The position numbers and the translations under genes are program-made. A stretch of DNA of 49,722 nt. It comes from a virus. The stretch's first letter is position 1. Each line of letters begins with the position of its first letter. The notes below the pieces were generated by a model. It searched no databases. It saw only the letters and a list, made by a program, of their open reading frames with translations, and was not told the origin of the DNA. The DNA is taken from IMG/VR virus record IMGVR_UViG_3300025110_000021, positions 1-49,722 of that record. One strand, 5' to 3'. Of this stretch, positions 40,864 through 49,722 are shown in pieces.

Positions 40864-42770
40864 TGGCAACTTTTGAAGCTCAAGTAGAAGGATTAACAAG
40901 TCTATCAATAGATGGTAGTAGTGCCCCAACTCAAACTGAATTAACTCAGTTTCTTACAGATGGGGCCAAAGAAATAATAAATATATTACCATCTGATAAA
41001 TTAGATTGGTGTTCTTCTCAACAAACATTTACATCTGTCATGCCGGGTAGTGAAGCTGAAACATTGAATACTGGTAAGGTACTTAGAGTATATAGAAATG
41101 ATGGAGATTATGATAGACCTTGTAGGAGAATTACTCCAGATAAGAAAGGATATGTTATTGACCCAGATGAAATGGAATATGCTTCTATGACTGACCCTGT
41201 TTACTATACTGAGAATAATAAGATAAATGTTCTACCTCAAGGTGGAGCGTGTAAATATGATGAAGTTCAATATCCTGCAGTAGCTTATACTGATTCAGCC
41301 ATAAGTGTATTTCCAGATGAAGCTGAATATCTTGTAACATTATATGCATCTTTAAAATCATTACAAAATAAAATGGGTAGTAAGTATTCAGATTTACCAA
41401 GTGATATAAGTTTACCATCATTGCCTGTATCTCCAGCTGTACCATCAATATCAAATTTAAGTATATCAACTGCTATATCATCTGCTCCATCAGCTCCTAG
41501 TTTTAGTACTGGGGCTATTTCTATGAGTGGTGCTACAGCTCCAACATATACAAAACCTACATTTGTTGCTCCAGCCTTGGATGATATAGGAAATATGAAT
41601 TTACCAGTTGCCCCATCAGCCCCATCTGACCCTAGTTTTACTACTCCTAGCATATCATCTGTTACGGCTGAAGATACTGTTATTGGTGCAATGCCAACTA
41701 TTAATGAGACAAGAATTGCTAATCTTGGAACAGCTCCAAGTTATACACCTCCAGCTATTACTACTACTGGTTCTGATAGCACTTCTGTTGACTTAAGTAA
41801 ATTAGATACAGCTTCATGGACTGCTTTAGATTATGATTTTGATGATGAAAATATTGACCCATTAAAATGGTTTCAAACTCTTGGAGATATGATACAAAAT
41901 CAAGAAGATGTTGAATTAGCTAATGCTCAAATGCAAAAAATATCAACTTATGTAAATGCATATGGTCAAGCTATGACAAATAGATTGAATGTTTTTAATA
42001 AAGAAAATGTTGAATATCAAGCAAAATTACAGGAATCTATTCAACAAGCCCAATTAAATTCACAAAGAATCCAACAAGAAGCTACTTGGAATAAAGAAAG
42101 AACTATGCAACAGGCTCAAACATCAGCCCAAACAAGACAATCTCAATCTCAAATAGATTCTAATAAGGCTCAACAAGAAGCGTCTTTAAAATTGCAAAAA
42201 GAACAACAAGAGTATCAATCTGAACTTTCTAAGTATTCAAGTCAACTTCAGTCATATCAAGCTGATGTAAATAAAGAAGTTCAAAGATGGACAAATGAAG
42301 AATTAAATAAAAAAATGCAAATATTTCAAAATAAATATTCTAACAGATTGCAAGAATATTCTACTAATATACAAAATGAATTAAATGAATTTAATAAAGA
42401 GAATACTGTATTTAGAAATCAATTAGATGAAGAAATACAAGAAGCTCAGAATCAACAATCAAAAGATTCTAATGAGTACAATGCTAAACTTCAAAAATAT
42501 TCTAATGAGATTACAGCTTATCAAGCTCAAGTTAATACATCAGTTCAAGAGTATACTAATAATCTTCAAGCTGATATGCAAGAATATCAACAAAAATTAG
42601 CAAAGTATTCTAATGAATTACAGTCATATCAAGCTGACTTTTCTTCAAAATTACAAAATTATACAGCTAAAATTCAAAAACATACTACGGATTATCAATG
42701 GCTAGGTGGTCAATATCAACAATTAGCAGCTGATTATCAACGTGGTTTACAAATGATACAAGGGAGTTAA
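40863..42770 (+). CDS. Head-tail adaptor-like protein with long coiled coil
   Basis: 635 residues. The N-terminal 165 (LTQFLTDGAKEIINILPSDK, then FPDEAEYLVTLYASLKSLQN) look like a head-tail adaptor. Residues about 170-310 are a Pro/Ser-rich linker. The last 300 are Gln-rich coiled coil with recurrent YQ and QSYQAD motifs (QSYQADVNK, TAYQAQVNT, QSYQADFSS). A stalk or fibre attached to the portal neck is plausible. Starts by TAATG overlap. Confidence 0.6.
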   Translation: MATFEAQVEGLTSLSIDGSSAPTQTELTQFLTDGAKEIINILPSDKLDWCSSQQTFTSVMPGSEAETLNTGKVLRVYRNDGDYDRPCRRITPDKKGYVIDPDEMEYASMTDPVYYTENNKINVLPQGGACKYDEVQYPAVAYTDSAISVFPDEAEYLVTLYASLKSLQNKMGSKYSDLPSDISLPSLPVSPAVPSISNLSISTAISSAPSAPSFSTGAISMSGATAPTYTKPTFVAPALDDIGNMNLPVAPSAPSDPSFTTPSISSVTAEDTVIGAMPTINETRIANLGTAPSYTPPAITTTGSDSTSVDLSKLDTASWTALDYDFDDENIDPLKWFQTLGDMIQNQEDVELANAQMQKISTYVNAYGQAMTNRLNVFNKENVEYQAKLQESIQQAQLNSQRIQQEATWNKERTMQQAQTSAQTRQSQSQIDSNKAQQEASLKLQKEQQEYQSELSKYSSQLQSYQADVNKEVQRWTNEELNKKMQIFQNKYSNRLQEYSTNIQNELNEFNKENTVFRNQLDEEIQEAQNQQSKDSNEYNAKLQKYSNEITAYQAQVNTSVQEYTNNLQADMQEYQQKLAKYSNELQSYQADFSSKLQNYTAKIQKHTTDYQWLGGQYQQLAADYQRGLQMIQGS

Positions 42771-42772
42771 TT

Positions 42773-43402
42773 ATGGCAGATAGAGCACAAGGTGCAGTAT
42801 CTTTTACGCCAATAGTAACAATAGCAGCCGATTCAGATGCTGATGCAGTAGATGCTATTCATCATAATATAAAAGGTGCTTTGGGTGGAGATTTAACATA
42901 TACAGCTGCAAATGCTGGTGATGTATGGTTTTATGCACCAAATGTAATAGTCTTAGGAGCTAATGATGAAGAATTATTTGGAGATGGAGCATCAGATAAT
43001 AATACTGACTTAGTTGGAGCTTCTGGAGACCAAACAAATGGGCCTAATGAAGCAGTTGGAACAGCAAGTACTTTTACACATGATACTTTAGCTGATTTAG
43101 ATGCAGATAAAGTGTATTTTTTATTTATTAAAAATACAGGAACTAGTGATACTAGTGGTACAACAACAACTAATAGTGTTTATTTTACATTAGATGATAA
43201 CGATAGCACTGCTCATAATACTTCTGATGCTATAGAAGTAGCGGCTGGAGAAGCTTGGATGGGAAGAGTTAATGGTGTAGTAATGGATGAAATACATATT
43301 ATTGCTGGTCAAGCTAGAGGAGCTGCTTCAGCGGCTACTGTAAATGGTAGTGCTGACGTTAGATGCACAGTTGCGGCTATGATAGATGATGTATCTGTCT
43401 AA
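42773..43402 (+). CDS. Beta-rich virion protein
   Basis: 209 residues, Asp/Ala/Thr-rich with few charges other than Asp (DADKVYFLFIKNTGTSDTSG). Composition fits a tail or decoration protein. Two bases separate it from the previous stop; it overlaps the next gene as TAATG. No family recognised. Confidence 0.5.
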   Translation: MADRAQGAVSFTPIVTIAADSDADAVDAIHHNIKGALGGDLTYTAANAGDVWFYAPNVIVLGANDEELFGDGASDNNTDLVGASGDQTNGPNEAVGTASTFTHDTLADLDADKVYFLFIKNTGTSDTSGTTTTNSVYFTLDDNDSTAHNTSDAIEVAAGEAWMGRVNGVVMDEIHIIAGQARGAASAATVNGSADVRCTVAAMIDDVSV

Positions 43403-43758
43403 TGGCTGTTCATAAAATATCAATTAAACAATTGGTCAGTAGGATACGTCAAGTATTTCCAAAGGCCCCTGAGAATTATATATTAAATCTAGTAAATGAT
43501 GCTTTAGTAGAGATTGGTTTATACAATACAAAACCAGTACAGGCTAAGATGAGTACAGTAGCAAATCAAATGTGGTATAGTATTAGTGATTCAGCTAAAG
43601 ATTCTAGCAATAATTCGCTTGAAGCGAATAAGGTTTTTAGAGTAGATTTGATGGATGATGATGGGGATTATATTCAAATCCCAAGATTGATAGATAAAAA
43701 TATTCTATTAATGGATGCATCAAGTGAATCAGCATTAGAAACACCGGATGATAGATAA
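43402..43758 (+). CDS. Head-tail connector component, part A
   Basis: 118 residues: KQLVSRIRQVFPKAPENYIL, then NDALVEIGLYNTKPV, a small helical-plus-beta adaptor pattern. Overlaps the next gene by TAATG without a clear ribosome binding site. The two may act as one connector. Assignment from place and pattern. Confidence 0.5.
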   Translation: MAVHKISIKQLVSRIRQVFPKAPENYILNLVNDALVEIGLYNTKPVQAKMSTVANQMWYSISDSAKDSSNNSLEANKVFRVDLMDDDGDYIQIPRLIDKNILLMDASSESALETPDDR

Positions 43759-44189
43759 TGGCAAGTAGTATAAAATATCCAGAAGATAACGCTAGATGGT
43801 TTATTGAAGGCGATAAGTTTTGTCTCATAACCAATGTAGATAGCGATGGCGATACAAGAAGTGTATCTCGTAAACAATGGAAGGCTATATCAGAAGCAGT
43901 TACAGATGGATTATTACTTCATTATTATGCTGAGCCAAATAATGTAATATCCATTAATGATGAATTAGATTTAGATAATACAATGCATTTAGCAGTTGTT
44001 GACTATGTAAAGAAATGTCTTTATATGGACAAAGCTGGTAATGCAACAGACGCAAATCTTATAGCAACCTCAATGCAATTGTCAAACGCACATCAATTAA
44101 AGTTTGATGATGCTGTTAAAAGGTTTGGAATGAGAAAGCGTGATAAGACTGGTGGTAGTAGGACACTTAAATCAGTAAGTTTAATGTAA
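43758..44189 (+). CDS. Head-tail connector component, part B
   Basis: 143 residues. LLHYYAEPNNVISINDELDL and MHLAVVDYVKKCLYMDKAGN match the helical end of head-tail adaptor proteins, and the basic tail (MRKRDKTGGSRTLK) may touch DNA. Starts by TAATG overlap with part A. Confidence 0.5.
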   Translation: MASSIKYPEDNARWFIEGDKFCLITNVDSDGDTRSVSRKQWKAISEAVTDGLLLHYYAEPNNVISINDELDLDNTMHLAVVDYVKKCLYMDKAGNATDANLIATSMQLSNAHQLKFDDAVKRFGMRKRDKTGGSRTLKSVSLM

Positions 44190-44191
44190 TT

Positions 44192-44235
44192 AATTCAGAT
44201 AGGGAGTATTCTCGCCCCCCAAGCTGAATTTTCTT
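44192..44235 (+). terminator. Likely terminator after the connector genes
   Basis: AATTCAG (44192-44198) and CTGAATT (44224-44230) form a 7-bp stem that runs into TTTTCTT. The enclosed 25 bases hold GGGAG and CTC-CCCC segments that can pair further. It sits 3 bases after the connector stop and before a gene with its own ribosome binding site. Confidence 0.5.
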
Positions 44236-44249
44236 AATAGGAGAATGTT

Positions 44250-44582
44250 ATGGCAAATGTGTCAAAATTTAGAGCACACGAATCTTTAGCTGTAGATACC
44301 GCAGGAGATTGGCAAGTTCAATCAGTTGCAACTGTTGGTTCATCAACTTCAGCTGTAAGAGTAGATAGTTATCATACGATACATCTACAATCAAATAATG
44401 ATTTTTATTTTACTTTTAAAACCTCAAGTACAGACGCTTTGAGTACATCAAATGATTTATATTTAAAAGGTGGAGATACACTATATTCATTTAAAATACC
44501 TCATGGATTAGGAAATGAAGTTTATCTTCAATGGCAGCGTAAAGGTGCCTCAGATTGTACTATTAGATACATACTGGCTTAG
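44250..44582 (+). CDS. Small beta-rich virion protein
   Basis: 110 residues, strands such as AVRVDSYHTIHLQSN and VYLQWQRKGASDCTIRYIL. AATAGGAG upstream. Probably a tail adaptor or fibre-base protein given the tail fibre gene next to it. No family recognised. Confidence 0.5.
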   Translation: MANVSKFRAHESLAVDTAGDWQVQSVATVGSSTSAVRVDSYHTIHLQSNNDFYFTFKTSSTDALSTSNDLYLKGGDTLYSFKIPHGLGNEVYLQWQRKGASDCTIRYILA

Positions 44583-44591
44583 GAGTATATT

Positions 44592-47500
44592 ATGGGATTT
44601 ATAACAACAACTGACGAACATATAGCATCCGGTGGTACAATATCTGGTGACTTGACAATTGATGCAGACTTAACAGTTACTGGGAGTACTGCAATAACAG
44701 TTAATGAGGTAATTCAAGGTACATCTATAATAGATGTAAACAATGCAGAAGCCTTACTGGTACGCAAGAATGGTGACTCTGGTGACATATTTACAGTAGA
44801 TACTACCAATGAAGATGTTGCTATTGGTGGCTCTCTTGTTGTATCTGGGGATACAGGTAATGGAAGTTATTTAGGACACATCAATAACACAGGCAGTCAG
44901 AGTGAGGACAATGGTCTCCACATTCAAATAGCCTCTTCAGGAAGTGGAGCACACGGATTAAAGGTTCAAACTGGTGGTTCTGCAAATGCCTTTATAGTGT
45001 CTGGAGATGGTCAAGTTGGGCTTGGATTTAGTTCAAGTTCTATGGTTCAAACATTAAATGTTAATGGGGGAACTTATATATCTGGCAATACCTTAGTGGG
45101 TCATACAGCATCAATGAATAGTGGTGGTAGTACACCTAAATTACAAGTAAGCGACAATGACAATGATGCAAGTGTAGGTGTTTATACTTATGGTAGCAAT
45201 GCGGCACATTCTGCATCGTTAAGATTAGCTCACAGTAAGAGTGGCACAGTAGGAAGTCACACAGTTCTTGCTGATAATGATAGGATTGGTACTATTGAGT
45301 TTAATGGAAGTGATGGTACTAATTTTGATACGATTGGTGCAAGAATATGGGCAGAGGTAGATGGTACACCAGCATCTAATCGTATGCCAAGTGCATTAAC
45401 ATTTTCAACTGCGGCTGGTGGTGCAGATGATGATGTTACAGAGAGGATGAGAATTGCATCTGATGGTAGGGTCTATACTGCGGATGGAATATCACACCTC
45501 GGTGATGCTGATACTCGGATGTATATGGGAGATGATGACATCCAATTTCTCGCTGGTAATGTAGCAATGCTAAGAATGTTGGAAAATGGTAGTCAAGATG
45601 AAGTAGTTATAAATGAAGACCAAGCAGATGTTGATTTCAGAGTAGAATCAGATGGAGCTACTCACGCATTTTTTATGCAAGCATCAACAGGCAATATTGG
45701 AATAGGAGGAACGCCCACTTCAAAACTTCACGTTCACGATAGCGTAGATGGTGCCTCAATAGTACACTTTGACAATGTTGCTGGTGGTAGTTCATCAGTC
45801 AATGAGACAATGGCTCTACATCTTAACTTAGGAGATAGTTCAACCATTAGAGGTGGTGCTAAAATAACCGCTAAAAAAGAAGCAGATTATTCTACTGGTG
45901 CAAATATGGATGCGTCTTTGATGTTTTCTGTTTTGCAAAATAACGCATTTAATGATGCACTTTTTATTACATCCGCTGGTCGCATTGGTATTGGAAAATC
46001 AGAACCAGCACAGCCTTTGCACATTGCACACGCAACAGATGCTTCTATACAATTAGAAAGAGTTGATACATCTGTAGCTGATGGTGATGGCATTGGAGCA
46101 ATCTTATTTAAAGGTGGCGAGTCATCTCAAACTGATGTATCAAGAATTAGAGTAAATGCAGATGCAGATTGGACAAGTTCATCTTCGCCTACTAAAATGA
46201 TTTTTGAAACTACTCCAAGTGGTGCGACTGCTGATGCTGTTGCACTCACTATAGACTCAAGTCAAAATGCTACATTTGCTGGTGATGTAAAAGTAATAAA
46301 CAATTTAGTAATAGACTCAACTGCCGCAGATACAGCCGAGCAAAAAATACAATTCCACGATGATAATGTTGGTTTACAAAGAGCATCTGGAAGTAATAGG
46401 TCAAACAATGGTAATACTTTATATATAGGTGCTTATGAAGATATAGTATTTACCTCATCTGCTGCGGCAATGGCAAGTCAGACAGAAGTAATGAGACTTG
46501 ATACCAACTCCCGAATCTCGCTAAGTAATAATGATTCTGGTGTATCAAATACTATATTTGGAAAAGAGGCTGGAGACTCTGATGGTGCTGGAGATTACAA
46601 TGTCTTTGTGGGTGAGAAGTCTGGAGGTACTGGAACACAAACAGATGATGCTGATTACAATGTTGGGCTTGGTTACTGGGCATTAACTGACCTGACAAAT
46701 GGAGAATCTAATGTCGCAATAGGAGCTTTTGCCTTAGAAAACAACACATCTGGTGGGGCTAATGTCGCAATAGGTTCTTGGGATAGTTCTACATATCAAG
46801 CACCTCTAACAACTAATACAGTTGGCTCTTTTAACATTGCTATTGGTAGTGGAGTATTAAGATTAGCAAATGAAAATGACAATGATGGTTCTATAGGTAT
46901 TGGATATGGAGCATTAAATAACCAAGCTGGTACTGGAGGAGCAAGATACGCAACAGCAACAACTGCTGTAGGGCATAAAGCACTTGAGGCAATGACAACT
47001 GCAGCTGGAAATACTGCTGTTGGATATGAAAGTGGAAAAGCTATTACTACTGGAGTAAGGAACACAGCTATCGGAACCCAAGCAATACATAATTCGACTG
47101 TGGGGGAAGATAATGTTGCAGTAGGCTGGTATGCATTATCTGGTGCATCTACATCTTCTAATAATCAAAGAAATGTAGCGATTGGTACTGGCTCTATGGC
47201 TGGTACAAATGCTGGAGCTGGTAATAATGTTGCTGTAGGATATGGTACTCTTGATGCGAATATGACTTCTGCGGCTGATAATAACGTTGCAGTTGGGTAC
47301 AGTGCCTTAAGTGCTGTAACGTCTGGAGCAAATAATACTGCTGTTGGGGCAAGTGCTTTATTGACTGTCACTACAGGAGTTTCCAATGTAGCAATAGGAA
47401 AATCTGCTATGGTTTCTTGCACGACTGGGGGTGAGAATGTTGCGATTGGTGAATCAGCATTACAATCTATTCTTACTGGCTCTGGTGCAAATATAGCAAT

Positions 47501-48491
47501 GGGTTATTATGCAATGAGAAATGTAGTCGAAGGAACTGGCGGTGGAGATGCTGATTACAATATAGCCATAGGTTACGATGCACTAAAAGGTGGAGACTTC
47601 GCAAGTAACGATAGGCAACTTCAAGGAAATATTGCGATTGGTATGCAGGCTATGAACTCTACTGATGATAATGCTCAAACTGGTACAATTGCTATTGGGC
47701 ATCAGTCTCTTAAAGCATTGACATCTGGAGCAAATAATGTGGCAGTTGGGTATCAATCTTTGCACGATGTTAATACAGGCGGTTCAAATGTAGCGTTGGG
47801 AAATTATGCTGGAGACACTATAACTGATGGAACTGAGAATACTTGTATTGGATATGCGGCAAGAACTGATGATGGTTCTGCAACTAATCAAACAGTAATA
47901 GGTAGAGCCACAACAGGAGTAGCGGACAACTCAGTAACACTTGGTAATGCAGATGTAACTGCTGTTTATATGGCACAAGATAGTGGTGCTACAGTTCATT
48001 GTGCTGGTCTTACTCTTGCTGGGGAAGCTGGTGGTGATTATGTTGCAAGATTCCAAAATGATGGTGATAATGCAAACCGATATGGTATAGTAATACAAGC
48101 TGGTGCTGATGATGGAAGTGGTACTACAAATTATATTTTATTTGAAGATGGTGATGGTGGAGATATTGGTGTTGCGGCTAATGATTCAGGAACATTTGCT
48201 GTAAGTGATTTGTCTGATGCTCGAAAAAAGAAAAACATTCGTGATACAAAAATAAAAGGACTGGATTCTATAAAAGCATTGAAGGTAAGAGATTTTGAAT
48301 GGATAAAAAATGATATATCAGTCAATGCTGGTCTTATAGCTCAAGAATTAAAAGAAGTGTTTCCTGATGCAGTTACTGAATTTGGAGATGATAATTTATT
48401 AGCAGTTTCAAGAGATAGATTAGTACCAGTATTAATCAAAGCAGTACAAGAATTAACAGCAAAAGTAGAAGCATTAGAAAGCAAAGGATAA
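44592..48491 (+). CDS. Tail fibre with S74 intramolecular chaperone
   Basis: 1299 residues. The N-terminal region (to about 650) is a Gly/Ser/Asp-rich beta fibre (GGTISGDLTIDADLTVTGS is typical). From about 650 to 1130 there are repeated NVAIG/NTAVGY-type motifs, as in YadA-like trimeric beta-rolls. The last 92 residues (SDARKKKN with its Ser/Lys dyad, then FEWIK, GLIAQELKEVFPDAV) are a peptidase S74 chaperone that folds the trimer and cleaves itself off. It should bind the host surface. Confidence 0.88.
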   Translation: MGFITTTDEHIASGGTISGDLTIDADLTVTGSTAITVNEVIQGTSIIDVNNAEALLVRKNGDSGDIFTVDTTNEDVAIGGSLVVSGDTGNGSYLGHINNTGSQSEDNGLHIQIASSGSGAHGLKVQTGGSANAFIVSGDGQVGLGFSSSSMVQTLNVNGGTYISGNTLVGHTASMNSGGSTPKLQVSDNDNDASVGVYTYGSNAAHSASLRLAHSKSGTVGSHTVLADNDRIGTIEFNGSDGTNFDTIGARIWAEVDGTPASNRMPSALTFSTAAGGADDDVTERMRIASDGRVYTADGISHLGDADTRMYMGDDDIQFLAGNVAMLRMLENGSQDEVVINEDQADVDFRVESDGATHAFFMQASTGNIGIGGTPTSKLHVHDSVDGASIVHFDNVAGGSSSVNETMALHLNLGDSSTIRGGAKITAKKEADYSTGANMDASLMFSVLQNNAFNDALFITSAGRIGIGKSEPAQPLHIAHATDASIQLERVDTSVADGDGIGAILFKGGESSQTDVSRIRVNADADWTSSSSPTKMIFETTPSGATADAVALTIDSSQNATFAGDVKVINNLVIDSTAADTAEQKIQFHDDNVGLQRASGSNRSNNGNTLYIGAYEDIVFTSSAAAMASQTEVMRLDTNSRISLSNNDSGVSNTIFGKEAGDSDGAGDYNVFVGEKSGGTGTQTDDADYNVGLGYWALTDLTNGESNVAIGAFALENNTSGGANVAIGSWDSSTYQAPLTTNTVGSFNIAIGSGVLRLANENDNDGSIGIGYGALNNQAGTGGARYATATTAVGHKALEAMTTAAGNTAVGYESGKAITTGVRNTAIGTQAIHNSTVGEDNVAVGWYALSGASTSSNNQRNVAIGTGSMAGTNAGAGNNVAVGYGTLDANMTSAADNNVAVGYSALSAVTSGANNTAVGASALLTVTTGVSNVAIGKSAMVSCTTGGENVAIGESALQSILTGSGANIAMGYYAMRNVVEGTGGGDADYNIAIGYDALKGGDFASNDRQLQGNIAIGMQAMNSTDDNAQTGTIAIGHQSLKALTSGANNVAVGYQSLHDVNTGGSNVALGNYAGDTITDGTENTCIGYAARTDDGSATNQTVIGRATTGVADNSVTLGNADVTAVYMAQDSGATVHCAGLTLAGEAGGDYVARFQNDGDNANRYGIVIQAGADDGSGTTNYILFEDGDGGDIGVAANDSGTFAVSDLSDARKKKNIRDTKIKGLDSIKALKVRDFEWIKNDISVNAGLIAQELKEVFPDAVTEFGDDNLLAVSRDRLVPVLIKAVQELTAKVEALESKG

Positions 48492-48494
48492 ATA

Positions 48495-48779
48495 ATGAAA
48501 TGGTCTAAGTATAGTACACTAAAAACTGCAAAGAAGGTTGCATTTGAAAAGGTTGCTGAAGAAAAAGATAGCGATGATAAGGTTGTAAACCCAGCATACA
48601 TCGTCTTAGCTCAGAAACATTTTGATAGTCAAACTGGTGAGGCGATGGATGATTCAAAACGAGAGATGTCTCTTTCTGACTTAGAAAGTGAAAAGGCTCG
48701 CTACGATGATGAGATGGCAAGAGCTAAAGCAGAATCAGATGAACTAACAAAAGCAATAGCAGATTTTAAAAAACTTTAA
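48495..48779 (+). CDS. Small coiled-coil protein after the tail fibre
   Basis: 94 residues, Lys/Asp/Glu-rich. The C-terminal half (LSDLESEKARYDDEMARAKA) is coiled coil. Three bases separate it from the fibre gene. Possibly a fibre-assembly helper; not recognised. Confidence 0.5.
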   Translation: MKWSKYSTLKTAKKVAFEKVAEEKDSDDKVVNPAYIVLAQKHFDSQTGEAMDDSKREMSLSDLESEKARYDDEMARAKAESDELTKAIADFKKL

Positions 48780-48798
48780 CTAACACAAGGAGTCAATA

Positions 48799-49032
48799 AT
48801 GGCTAAAGACAAAAAAGAAAAGCCAGTCTTGAATCTTGATGACAAAGAGTATGTTATCGAAGATATGACTGATGAACAGAAGATGATGGTAAATCATATT
48901 AATGATTTGCAGAACAAGCAGAATACAAATACCTTTATGGCTGACCAATTACAGGTTGGTAAAGAGGCATTTATTAATATGCTTCGTAAATCATTGGAAG
49001 AACAACCTGAGGAGGTTGAAGTAGTAGAATGA
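48799..49032 (+). CDS. Small acidic hypothetical protein
   Basis: 77 residues, acidic at both ends (LDDKEYVIEDMTDEQK, EEQPEEVEVVE), helical in the middle. AAGGAG precedes the start; it overlaps the next gene by 4 bases (ATGA). Not recognised. Confidence 0.5.
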   Translation: MAKDKKEKPVLNLDDKEYVIEDMTDEQKMMVNHINDLQNKQNTNTFMADQLQVGKEAFINMLRKSLEEQPEEVEVVE

Positions 49033-49322
49033 TTATAAGGAGGTGTAGTCAAGGTCATAGAGTTAGGATTCATATAAATTCAACTCCCGGTGTAACTAAA
49101 ATAAAGACATATCCAGATGGTTCTACTGAGACCTTGACTTATCCTTCATCTTATACATATTTTATAGATGTTGATGGAGAAGTAGTAAAAAGAAGTAATA
49201 GCTTTAAAACTATAGAAGAAGAATATGTTAAAGAATGTGCAAAGAAACATGATAATGGACATGGTAGAATCATTATCGGAAAACATAAATTAGTAGATGG
49301 GGTAGCGACGAATTTAATATGA
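49029..49322 (+). CDS. Hypothetical protein spanning the genome junction
   Basis: 97 residues, His/Lys/Arg-rich (RRCSQGHRVRIHIN, AKKHDNGHGRIIIGKHK), beta-rich middle (SSYTYFIDVDGEVV). GGAGG is within the preceding gene's end. Its last codons lie in the terminal repeat and reappear at 1-26. It leads into the lipoprotein gene. No family recognised. Confidence 0.5.
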   Translation: MIIRRCSQGHRVRIHINSTPGVTKIKTYPDGSTETLTYPSSYTYFIDVDGEVVKRSNSFKTIEEEYVKECAKKHDNGHGRIIIGKHKLVDGVATNLI

Positions 49323-49343
49323 AGATAATAAACAAGGTAAAAT

Positions 49344-49439
49344 ATGAAATTTCGACATCTTATAATATGTCTGTTAATTATATTTATATTGACAGGGTGT
49401 GATTCTGGCTGGTCTGTTTGCGGCTGGGAGGTTAAGTGA
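49344..49439 (+). CDS. Lipoprotein gene, second copy in overlap
   Basis: Identical in sequence to 48-143; the same gene read again across the circular junction. Confidence 0.7.
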   Translation: MKFRHLIICLLIIFILTGCDSGWSVCGWEVK

Positions 49440-49722
49440 GTGCAAAGCCAGATACCGCTAGAAGTTATAGGGCTACTGTACTTGATGATAACGCCATTGT
49501 TAGCATTAATCTTAAATGGCTTGGGCAAGGATTGGTCTTTGTGTCAGCATTGGTCTATGGGTATTGGCAAATTGAAAGTAGGATTAAAGAGTTGGAGAAA
49601 CAAGTATCTGTTTCGGATAAAACTATTACAGAACTTGTGCAAAAACATATTGAAGAAGAAGAAGCTCGTTATGCAGAAATGGAAGAAGAGCTTAAATGGC
49701 ATCAGAAAATTTTAAAGAAGAA
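49436..49722 (+). CDS. Membrane/coiled-coil gene, second copy, cut by window end
   Basis: From the GTG at 49436. Same protein as 140-436 (two synonymous differences), cut before its last codons by the end of the window. Confidence 0.65.
   Translation, partial: MSAKPDTARSYRATVLDDNAIVSINLKWLGQGLVFVSALVYGYWQIESRIKELEKQVSVSDKTITELVQKHIEEEEARYAEMEEELKWHQKILKK

Larger units (their letters stand above)
49297..49722. repeat. Terminal overlap repeat, right copy
   Basis: Same 426 bases as 1-426 with G at 49310, 49543 and 49615. Contains a second copy of the lipoprotein gene (49344-49439) and a truncated copy of the 98-aa membrane gene, which runs off the window end. Confidence 0.95.

Overview
The window is a complete or nearly complete genome of a tailed double-stranded DNA phage (Caudoviricetes), read as a circle or permuted concatemer. 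The last 426 bases (49297-49722) repeat the first 426 with only three differences, so the unit length is about 49.3 kb. The DNA is visibly AT-rich. Nearly every base is coding, genes overlap or abut, and there is no rRNA, tRNA, integrase or repressor gene that I can recognise, so the phage looks strictly lytic. The host is probably Gram-negative: there is a lipoprotein with a lipobox beside membrane/coiled-coil lysis proteins and a small M15 peptidase endolysin. I cannot name a host. The very large internal virion proteins, a tail-tube-B-like protein and the absence of a recognisable tape measure or major tail tube protein suggest a podovirus-like particle.

Layout. (1) 48-1794, plus strand: lysis module (tiny lipoprotein, three membrane/coiled-coil proteins, cationic small protein, M15 endolysin). 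(2) 1794-16507, plus: tail and internal virion proteins, including an 1811-residue protein and a 542-residue protein with an ADP-ribosyltransferase-like N-terminal stretch. (3) 16574-24375, minus: nucleic-acid module with zinc-ribbon proteins, an SSB-like protein, a DNA methyltransferase overlapping a small nuclease-like gene, a PD-(D/E)XK resolvase-like protein, a DnaB-type helicase, a Rad52/Sak-like annealing protein and a Cas4/RecB-like exonuclease. No DNA or RNA polymerase or primase is visible, so host enzymes are presumably used. (4) 24541-30533, minus: an operon built around a MoxR-type AAA+ ATPase (714 aa) and a VWA-domain protein (349 aa) with small partner genes; a three-hairpin structured RNA lies just upstream of the ATPase. 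(5) 30534-31099: the divergent control region, with an extended -10 promoter for the minus block, dyads, a 28-bp tandem repeat, a G-tract and an AT-rich imperfect palindrome; it is the best candidate for the early control region or replication origin. (6) 31100-35224, plus: small early proteins, a calcineurin-like phosphoesterase, and small and large terminase. (7) 35286-49322, plus: portal, scaffold, major capsid, decoration-like and head-tail proteins, a 1299-aa tail fibre with a C-terminal S74 chaperone, and small genes leading back into the lysis module.

Working together: the minus-strand block would be expressed first from the promoter near 30650 and supplies replication and recombination functions (exonuclease, annealing protein, helicase, SSB-like protein, resolvase) plus the AAA+/VWA machine of unknown target. 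The plus-strand block packages DNA, builds the particle and lyses the cell. The most novel-looking items are the AAA+/VWA operon and the RNA structures. In several hairpins on the minus-coded side every non-Watson-Crick pair is G-U in the transcribed sense and A/C on the other strand, which is what selection on RNA would leave.
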